Source of the DNA: Rotaria sp. Silwood1
Lineage: Eukaryota; Rotifera; Eurotatoria; Philodinida; Philodinidae
Assembly (NCBI GenBank): GCA_905250075.1
Contig: CAJNOP010000041.1
Coordinates: 1,155,429-1,219,428, forward strand
DNA: 64,000 bases
Reading direction: 5' to 3'
Shown here piece by piece: positions 14,240 to 25,000 of this stretch. Each line of letters starts with the position of its first letter. Position 1 is the stretch's first letter. Under the pieces are notes generated by a model. That model was not told the DNA's origin. It made no database searches and saw only the letters and a list, made by a program, of their open reading frames with translations. The position numbers were made by a program, and so were the translations under genes.

Positions 14240-14720
14240 TGCATCTCAAACAGTAAAGGCAGAACAAGCTTTTCAATTATCCCACGGATGACTAGTGTTA
14301 GACGGATCTCTGCTTTGGTTTTGCCTCGTGCTAAAAAGCTGCTATAGAAGTGTCACTAAAAAAGAAGTCAAATTAAATCAATTTACATGGGCTGCCATAT
14401 CGTGTAGAAATAAATCGTCTTCCACCGAAGCCCATCGAAATGATAATTTTTTTTCAAGGCTCGTGACTACTATAATTATCATTATTGATAAAGCAAAGCG
14501 ATAACAAGTGTCATGAACCAAAAAGAAAAAAGTATTATCATTTCGATGGGCTTCCGTGGAAGACAACTAATTCCTAAACGACATGGCAGTCCATGTAAAA
14601 TTGATTTAATTGAAATTCTTTTTCAATGATATTTCTGTAGCAGTTTTTAGCATGAAGTAAAACCAAATTAGAAGTTCTTCCGGCACTAGTCGTCCACGAA
14701 TAATTGAAGGCAATTTTTGT
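14240..14720. repeat. Long imperfect inverted repeat (fold-back / MITE-like)
   Basis: The arm at about 14255-14456 and its reverse complement at about 14520-14720 match over roughly 200 bp around a 60-bp spacer. The best block reads ATTAAATCAATTTACATGG on the left and pairs with CCATGTAAAATTGATTTAAT on the right. The inner block CCATCGAAATGATAA pairs with TTATCATTTCGATGG exactly. Outer blocks such as GACTAGTG and TTGGTTTTGCC also pair. No open frame or clear target duplication was found. Confidence 0.8.
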
Positions 14721-14944
14721 GCATTTTTAGTATGATTTTTTTGAGGTACGAACTCAAACAGACAAATCTGCTAGTTCTGAGCTAAAATGCACTCAAGAAA
14801 ATTCTGAATCATTTTCTATCTAGTTCACGATCGTCATAACCTTTCGAATAGAAGGATATGTGAAACGTGCAACTGATAGTCGCAAAAACATTGGCAAAAT
14901 TTTATTGAAATAACACGATTGAGCAGCGGTCTGCTTCCTTCCCC

Positions 14945-15072
14945 CAAGGATATGGGTGAGGTGAATGTGAGTGTGGTTATGTATCAGTGTTTTCTGTTCA
15001 TATAAAGGCCAACATTCACATTAACACTCACACGCTTACTACCCACACCACTTCACAGTCACACCATCGACA
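14945..15072. repeat. Short GT-rich/CA-rich hairpin patch
   Basis: A strand rich in GTGAGTGTGG-like words (14954-14985) is followed about 40 bp later by CA-rich words (15015-15065) that could pair with it. Similar patches occur at 17470-17560, inside 44127-44210 and, much larger, at 63160-63740. Confidence 0.5.
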
Positions 15073-16022
15073 CTTGAACCCATAGAGCTTTTTTCATTCA
15101 TACTGATCAATTTAATAAATCCTGTGATAAAGGAACAGAACACTTATTGAAATTTTGAGAGAATGATTGAATTAACATAAACAGAAAAGAAAAAAATGCA
15201 CTTTACGCGTAAGTGTCGAAGCCATAGAGTCATGCGCGAAAGCGTTTTGCTGTGCAAGTGACGCGCGCGAAAATGTCATGCACAACAGTGTCGTTCTACG
15301 TTGAGTGGTATTATGAATTCTAAACTGAAAAGAAAATAGATGTAAAAATATTAGGGATGTCTTGCTATTTAATAAAGTTTCTTTTTAATCTATAGAGTAA
15401 AACTTTAAAATTATGTCTCCGATACTTATAGAAAACTTTTGCTTATACTTATGACTTATGTTTCTAGTAACCATACTCGGATGTAGTGAATCGCTTCTAC
15501 TACATGAGATGTTCACAGAGCGAATGTGAGGAAAGTTCTCATTCTTTTTGAGTTTGTATTCAAAATAATAAAAGTGAATAGAAATTTTGTTCGTTTTAAT
15601 CATCTGAAAGTACATTTTGTCATCTATGAACTGAATGATTTATCAAAATAGATAACTATATTTAATGATTATTGCTTCCTATAGTGACATCTTCATTGTG
15701 TTTTGTATTACTTTTATCTATTGATTATCTTACTGACAATCAACTCATCAAAACCAATGCAAATTAACAGCAAGAATATTAACGTAATCTATAGCTCTGT
15801 TTCATTACCCAGGAAACAATTGAAATAGCATGTATCATGTCCATTTACAAAATTTCTTTTCAAATTCGAGATCTGAAAGGAAAAGAAGAGAACAACAAGA
15901 ACTAAATTACAATGTTTTGATGAATCAAAATTGATTATTGCTATTTCTCAATTGTCTCTATTGTTTCTGCGACAAACGCGGCATCCATTAGTTCCAGTAG
16001 GTACCATATTCTAACTATTCAG

Positions 16023-19000
16023 AAGCTTATCTCATTTCTCAAAATAATCTAGTAAAATCGCTTACTGCTGCAGATAAACTTCGCGGCCTTCTTTCACAAT
16101 TAGACAATGCCAGTTCGCTTTCACCATCATCTCCTTGGTCAAGTTCATCAAAAGTAATAATCAGTCAATAAATCATTAACATAGACGAATCTATTCATGT
16201 TTACCTAGACTTCTAGTGATGTACCGACATTAAATGAACTCTATTTTCTTGTGCAAGCAGCTGATCAAATAAGTCATAGGCTTAGAGTTGAAAATGATGT
16301 ATTACATGTAAGTATTCGAACAAGAAGAAAATATACTTGTGTATATGAATGAAATAAAATATTATGATATTTTCTCTATGATTATATTTATTTTGCAATA
16401 GGATGATAATATCAGACTCCAATCACATATTATTACATTAATTGAAGAAATTAATCGATTACATGAGGAAATTCGAAGTACATTTATATCAGATATGCTT
16501 CGTTTAATTAACATAGATGACGAACGACCGATGACTAATAAAGAAGTATAGTTATGAAGAGAAGATGAACTTAATTAATTTTAATTTTAATTTTTCTCAA
16601 GTCACAAATTCTCGATCTTTACACGAGAAAGATGCGTAGTCTAGAAATTGAATTGAAAGATGCTAAGTATAAATATTTATTTTGAATAAAAGCAATGAAT
16701 ATAATTTATTGTAATTATAGAGAAAAATTAAACATGTATGAATCTCTTTGGTATGCACCTAATGATCGTATGAATTGTCTCAAATGTGGAGTTGCTCTTC
16801 CATGTGGTCAATATATCAGTACAGATAATGAAAAATATACTAATATTATTATGTAAAATTCTCGAAAAGAAAAATGTCAAGTGACACACATCCTTCTTTC
16901 TACATAAAGTGATGAATAATGATGTTTGACATTTTTTTATTTGCTTTTGTACCATCATTTTATGAAAGTAGAGGAATATGTGGAAATTTGAAAGAAAGAT
17001 CTTATATAGGATTTCCTTGATTATAACAGAAATCCTGTTTCGTCAAGAGAAGCTTGTTGAAGTTTCAATCAACCAAAAAAACTAACTATATTATAAGCCA
17101 CGCATACGTCTCAATGAGAACGAGAAACGATTGATACATACACCACATATAGATTATTTGAGAGAAACCTGAAAATAATCCTCAATTTATGAATGATTTT
17201 TTTCGTTCTTCATACACTGATAGACAACTTTTTTGAGAGATCTTATAAACTGAGTTACTTCTCTTTCTATAATTACTCAATAGAACTGAAGTCATACAAA
17301 TAGAAAAATCAAAATACTGATTACATTTTGATAATTAAAAACTTTCTAAAAGCAAAATGTTGATAAAGTAAAATGCCTATTTCATGACAGACAATCGACA
17401 ACTGTCATATCAACTATTTGTTATTTTTATATAACGAGTAGCTTTTCTTTTCAAAAACATATTGGAAAGATGGTGTGAGTGTGAATGGATATGAGTCTGA
17501 CCTGAATTCATATCTACACTCACCCACACCCTCACTTACATACATGTCACTCTCGATTCACTTCATGTAAGGTGAATCGATAAATTTTCCTTTCTTGTTG
17601 CTTTCATGATACATATCTGTAAAAGCATTATCGGAATTGGTGTAAAAATAGATGAGAAACTTTAATTTTACTATCAAAGCTGAACTTTGTTACAATTATA
17701 CATTTGCTACAAATGGGAACCAGCCGACAAAGTTTTGAAAATAGAAAGTTCAAAAACAAAGTTTACTCTAATTGTTTCTGAAAATGTTTTTATATTCTAA
17801 AATGACGGAAGTGTAAAACTAAAAATGTGAAAACGAAAAAAAGGTCTGTTAATTCACCATACATGTCTCTATTGTCTTTTTTGTTTTGCATTTTAGAAGC
17901 GCATAAATATTGTATTTCTCCTGTTAACGAAATGTATCCTGAATTTCTGAGACGGTGAAAAATGCCACTGCTAGTAATGAACGATTCATTGTCATGAGGT
18001 TGAACTATGTTTCATTTTCTATTTACTCAAGCAAATTTTATTTTGAATCTTTATTTTTACCGATTGAGTCAGTTTTCTAGTATTTTACATTTTTCTTTTT
18101 TTTTAAATATCTTATAATTACTTGATTTCATTTTTGCTAATTTTAGAATATCAAATATAAGTCAGTTACACTTAATATTCTCAGTTTATTGAGACCCTTG
18201 GTTTTGATTTGAATTGTTTCGAATTATTTTTCGAATATACATAGTTTAAAAAAAAAATAGTCAGAAGACTTATTTTCGTTACGTATTTGCAGTTGAAACA
18301 TAAACGTTTCATTTCATTGTTATATCATCATTTAGTTTCTTTTTCGATAATGTAAAGATTACTATTATTAATGTTCTAAATACTTTAACTGATGTATAAC
18401 TGATGAATTCTAGAATGAGAGCATTTCTATATGAAGAACAGCTATGAAAGAAAATATTTTTAGTAAAATTATTTTCTATTTCTTATTAGTGCCGCTTTAT
18501 TTGAAACTTAATGTGACGCTCTTTTATTTGTAAAGAACAGCTACTCGTTCTCGATACTTTTCGATGATACAAATTAGCCACAATCGCTTCTTTTTCTTAC
18601 TTATACTCGTTCATCATCTCCAACAATTCCACCACAACTTTCATTAATTGTTAAAACTGTTAGTCTTGCAATTGATCTTCGTTGTTATATAGATTAGTTG
18701 AAATATTAACTGTACCGCAAAATATTTGGTTTCAGAATAACGATGTTGAATTCAGACGATCAGCTTAATAAGAACAAACTTATTTTGCTTATAATAATGA
18801 TCAAGATATGATCATATACAATTGTTAAAGATCTTTCTGGTCTCAAAATCAATTGAAAGAGAAAAACAAAGTAAATAGTATATAGATAATATGATTAACG
18901 AAAAAGTAATGAATATAACATTAGAATTTATTTCTCAAACATATCGTGAACTAGGTAATAAATTAATAAAGTAATTACTGTTGAAAACTATCTATTATTT

Positions 19001-22000
19001 ATTCTATTAATCAAATAATAACAAAAATACGATTACAAGAGAGGAAAATAGTTATAGAAGTGTTTAGAATGCACTATTGTTTTGTCAATAATTAATTGTT
19101 TCACCTGAGCACAATTGCGTCGTGTTGCATCTCTTGTAAAGTTTTTTGTTACAAATCTTAATTCATTATAACGGACCATTAATTCAGTTAAATGTGGTAA
19201 ATGCGTTTTTGTCTCATTGAGAAACTGCTCGACATAATCAATATGACTCCATTGTAGACAAAGCGAAAAAAGATTTGGATATTCAACAATTGAATACAAT
19301 TCATTATTGTTAGAGACCAAATTGTCTCTCATTTGTGACTCTGAGTCGAAATTAATAACACGTAATTTTTTAAGCACAGGAAAAAAGCATGCGATTCGGA
19401 TAAAAAATTCATGTTTGAACGGAATTTTATCGTATACCGCCAACTCTCTAACACGACTGAAGTCTATTGGTGGAAATGTATTGCCAATATCTCCGAGATA
19501 ATCAAACGCGAACGGTAGTGAAAAAACATGACATATGACACTATTAATGTTGTAGTTTAGTATACAGCATACTTGTTGATATCCTATGTTGATAAAAGTT
19601 CGTTGAATATCTTCATTCGATGAATAATGAGTTAAATGATGTAATTCAACTTCAACACTGATATGAAAAATAAATTTACGAAGACATGGCATATGTACAA
19701 GAATTTTATCATTAATTTGAGTACCATCGATAAATGTAGTTCGTTCGTCGTTAATAATATTCAAAGTTAATTCTTCAAGTTTTCTCATACGATGAAGAAG
19801 AGGCAAAACTCGAGTATCATATTCACTAGTTGAACAACGAGATGTTAATGAGAAACATTTCATATTAGGTAGATCATCCTAAAAACAAATCAATATTTCT
19901 AAGTATATTATTATTGATTATAGAGATAAAAGTTTAGACGAATAAATGATTTTTGAAACTTTGCATATACAGAAAATCATCGACTATTGATCAGATAGAT
20001 AACTCAAATATTTTAAATTAAAAAAAAAACCATCTAATAATACATAAACTCACTATATTGTAAATAGTTGACAAATCATCTTCCGGACAATCAATGTTAA
20101 CAATAAATGTAGTCAATTGTTTGAGACGACCATCAAGTAAAGCAAGACAATCTTCAAAGCCACAAACATCAACACATAATTTGTTAAGATTTAATGATAA
20201 CCATGTAGTCGAAGCTATATCATGAATAGATAAAAGTTGAACACATCCAATTACAGTGAAATGTTTTAGATTTTCAAAAAGTTTCAGTGTATATTCATAC
20301 ACATATTTTGTGTTAGAATTCATTAGTAGCATGTCAGTATCTCTGTTATATACAAGAATAAGATCGGTAATTTGTTCTTGAAAAATACGACGAAATGGTG
20401 ATTCATCTAAATAAAGAATAATTAGATATTGTGTACTGTATATAACGTTTCCATTTATATCTATTCTCACATTTCCATTGAAGTTTCTTACCTCTAAAAT
20501 AACGTGAAACAATATGATCGTTAACATTGTAGAGTTTAAGTTCAGTTAGATTAGGATAATCAGCAGCAAGAAGAATACGTTCCATAGATTCTGATTCAAG
20601 AATAAGTGATTTAACATTATAATTAACTTTTGGAAGTATACTAATGCAAAATCGATCAAGTATTGAATCAGCAATCGACAAAACATCATCGGTTATCATT
20701 GTTAATACAAAATTGAGAGTATTAGTGAATGTTTTTTCTTGTACTATCATATCAAGCCGTTGATTATCAACATCCAATAATGAATAGAGAACATCCATAT
20801 TGTTAAGTTTCTGTAAAATAATGAGTAATATTTCATTAGGTAGATCAAGAAGACTAACGTTTGACTGATGCATACTGACTGTAACAAACGCTCTGTTTAC
20901 GATGCATATATACATATATATCTAACCTTTTTTTTGTATCTATTTCCATCATCGAACAAAAAAATGAATGGATGACCGCGTGAAAAAATTATATACCGTC
21001 GATGGATAGTCCAAAAATTCGCTGATAAATATTTTTTCTTTTTCTTCTTAAGAAAACAACCAATTCTACAGAATTGATAAACATCTTTTGTTACAAACAA
21101 GTTTATTTCGATTATTTCGTATCATTTTTTCTACGGATGTTGTGTCAGCATTTATATTGATTATCATTTTTTTTCATTAACAAAGTATTTTGAAAACTAA
21201 AGTAGCCAAATATTTTGTTTCCTAACAATTATTCTGTTATTTTTATACTTGAATAATGATTGTTGTTTTATTTAGCAGAAAAGATTTACCATAGAAGAAA
21301 AAAGAAAACTTTAACAGAAGAAAGATTTACAAAAGAAAGAATTTTTGATAACATGACTGCCATTATCGAACATTATTTTCTTTGTTTTTAAGACGATCTT
21401 TTTCTAAAACGTAATATTTAAAACAGTTTAGTTAATCATATTTTTTTACCTTTTCGTTCTAATAACTTCTGTAATCCTTCTTTTTCAACAGCTAATTTGG
21501 CCTTAACACCTGATACAGATTTTCCTTTTGATCTTGCTTCTTTTATTTCACTTTTGAGACCTTCAATAATTGTGTTCTTTTCTTTGATCTATACATAAAT
21601 TTTATAATACAAAAACCATCGTCATTTCATCTTACTTTATCATCTATCGTTAAAGATTTCCAGGCTGTAATGTCCATTCCAAACCACAAATCGTCTTCAG
21701 GTACATAATAACCAGTTGCTACAGCCGAATCACCACTTGCTATAGCCGAACCACCACTTCGTATAGCCAAATCACCACTTGCCATAGCCGAATCACCAGT
21801 AAGAATTTTAACGGAATCATCAATTGGAATTCTAATCGAATAATCAGCAAGAATCTTCAACGAATCATCAAAAGGCATTTTAGCCGAATCATAGAAAAAC
21901 ACTTTCCTTTAATTTGAATTGAGGTACTTTTAATGAAAATACAAAAATAAACTATATGAAATATTCTGTACAAACGTCATTTTTGGTCTCCATCAAAGAT

Positions 22001-25000
22001 TTGCTCTCAATAAATCAATTTCAAGTCAGAAAAAGAATTCTGAATACATATTTAGAGAGAGCACCAAATTCCGATTCTAACTGACTACTTTTCATTTTCT
22101 CAACTTCTTTCTAAGTGACCGAAAGTTGAACAAACATTTTGTCTCAAGACTTTTGCAACAGGAGTTATATAGTCTATATTAATTGTACTATATAACTAAT
22201 AATGAAAATCTTGTTTGAATACTTTTATTTGCTATAAAACTGACTATAAAAGGATTCAAAAAAGAAATTCAATGAATAATATTAATGCGAAGAATACTAT
22301 GATGTTAACATTTCATAACTAATTTTAAGATGACAAATATAAAATCTTCTCATGTTTATTTTTTGTTATTTTTTCATTTAAATATAATTTCAAAATAGAT
22401 GACAAAAGTCAATGTAAATATGATTGAACTTCATGAGAATACGTATTTCTAACTAGAAAATCTAAAAAATCTTCATAAATAAGAGAAGATTGTATGTTTA
22501 AACATGAAAATATCAAACATAATTCATCTTTCTATTGTTAATTATTCAAGTTTTACAACAAAAAGTATCACATATTTCATTGTAGTTTTAATAATAATAC
22601 GTCAATATTAGACGTGGATGATAAGTTCGAAGGTTTCAAATCAGAGTACAAATCTGAGAAAAAAAAAGAAGAATAGGTCAAATCCATTCCAAGTTTGATT
22701 TCTTTTGATATTTGTAATTGGATTTGTAAATTTTCTTATCAATGATATCTTTTTAAATAAGTTTCAATAATTTAAAAAAAAAAACAACTTTTCAAACAAT
22801 ATTCTCTTTGTTGATCTTTAGAAGATTATTTATTATTACACATTGAAATGATTTGTTCATGATCTATTTTTAGAAAAGAGTTATTTCAAATGATAAATCA
22901 TTTTTCAGTTTAGATTCTATGTATAAAGTAAACTCTAGTGAGATATGAAAAGCTCGAAAAAAGTGAATATTCTTAGATCTTATCTCAAAAATTAGCACAA
23001 TTCTATATAAATTTAAAATTATAACATCGTATGTACAAATAAATTGAATGATAGTACTTACTTTAACCTGAAATTTAATCCACAAATACATCTATTTATG
23101 ATTAGAATGTCTTGAAAATTTTCATCTTAAAAAAAAAAAAAGACAATGTTTTCTTCATAAGATATTACATTTTCAAAAAAAAATTGAGATTAATGCAACT
23201 TTCTTAGGATATAAATGTTTATTTGAAAATTCAATATTTCGTGAAATTTCGAGCTTTTTATATCTTACTAGGATTTATCTTATACATATAAAATCTAAAT
23301 TGAAAAGAGATTTATTACTTGAAATAAAAAAAAAATTTGGAATCAAAATCTAAGTTAAAGAAAAAAAAAATAGTTTGAATTCGAATTCGAGTCCTAAAGA
23401 ACTTTTTTCTAATCATTAGACGAAGATGTATATTCCTATTAGATGGATCTATTATGATTCGATTTTTCATTACAATTGAACTAAATTTTAAACTATATTT
23501 TGAATAATTATTAGTTTGTTTTTTCTAGTTACAATAGAAATCTAGTGAAAGGAAAATCATAATTTGAAAATTTCAAATGAAGAAAAATATTATTTCTAGA
23601 TTGAATTTATAAAATTTTTATGATCAAATATCAAAATGTAAAAAAAAACAATGATCTATTAGAAATAGAATATATAATAATTTCAAAGAAAATCATAATG
23701 AAAGAATAGTATGATCAGGGTTGGAACCGATCCGGCCGGACCGGTTGAAGAAATCAACCGGGCCGGTGAAGACCGGAATTTCACCGGTTGAAATTTTTCA
23801 AAAATCTTCTTTGTTAATCCTGTCTTTGACCATAAAAACTAAGGTATCACATGTTTTTTCTGTCAGAATAGGTAAAAAAGTGCTCAAAACATATGTTATA
23901 TTAATCGTTTTTCCTGATGTTCTCTTTAAAAAGATTCATTATGATGAGCGTTTTTTACATGCGCCTTAAACTATTTCATATTTGGAGCGATTTTTTCTAA
24001 AAAACAGTTTTCAAAAAAAAAATTCAACATTTTTCCACCGGTTTTTAACCGGTTTTCACCAGAATTTCACCGGTTGGACATGTGATTCCAACCGGCCGGT
24101 TTCCGGCCGAACCGGACCGGTAGGATTTTTCCACCGGCCGGACCGGACCGTTAGGATTTTTCCACCAGCCGGACCGGACCGTATTAATATTTCTCAACCG
24201 GTTCCACCCCTGAGTATGATTAATATGCTTTCATTAAAAAAAGAACAAGATAATTTTGATGACTATTGTATTTATATTTATATTAATAATAAATAACTGA
24301 TAAATTATATATAACTTACTTTAATATTGTTACTATTTGTTAACATCCTTGTTAAACGATCAATTCCTATACTCCAACCTCCGGTTGAAGGTAAACCATA
24401 TTCAAGTGCTTTACAATAATTTTCATCAATTGTTTGAGCTTCTTCATCATCAACTAGTGTTTATTCTTAAAAAAAAGTTATTTATTATTTATCAAAATTA
24501 ATTGTTCAAGTTTTAGAAAAATAATAATATTTACTTTTGCTTGTAATTCAAACATTTCACGTTGTACAATTGGATTATTCAATTCAGTATATGCATTACA
24601 TAATTCTTTATAACAAACAAATAATTCAAAACGTTCTGTTAAACCATGTATAGAACGATGACTAAAATAAGCATGACAAAAGAAAATAAATATAATAAAA
24701 TATCGATAAAATGAGATAATCATGTTTATAGAAAATGGAACAAGAAAATTTTTCATTCTATTTTGCCAATGGACTCATGATTTGTGAATGATCATAAAGA
24801 AATGTTGGATTAAGACAATGTGGTTCAATAAAATGACCAACAAGCTAAAAACTATATATTTAAAAAAAAAAAGCAAATGAATATGTGTCTATTTATTCAT
24901 AGAGAAAATGAAACTAATAAACTTAAATTACAAAAAATCCAAGTAAAACTTGAACAAATAGAAGCTAAAGAACAAGAAACATTAAATAAATTAAAAGAAT

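Larger units (their letters stand above)
12761..16022. other. Intergenic region between CPLANE1 and SDCCAG8-like gene
   Basis: No convincing gene is present in these 3.3 kb. The region holds the inverted repeat at about 14240-14720 and a GT/CA-rich hairpin at about 14950-15070. It also holds a CpG-rich patch at about 15205-15290 (several CGCG blocks) that stands out in AT-rich surroundings and could mark regulatory DNA of the next gene. The first exon(s) and start codon of the SDCCAG8-like gene should lie near 15850-16000 but were not resolved. Confidence 0.5.

Noticed and set aside
15961-16022. Possible first coding exon of SDCCAG8 ending at the GTACCA near 16001
   Set aside because: It would need a 22-nt intron, which is below the sizes seen elsewhere here, and no start codon connects to it.
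23360-23400. GAATTCGAATTCGAG resembling a tRNA B box
   Set aside because: No A box or foldable cloverleaf lies upstream; I found no tRNA gene in the window.
23721-24296. Open frames rich in Arg, Pro and Gly
   Set aside because: They lie inside the hAT MITE and come from its ACCGG repeats; no transposase motif is present.
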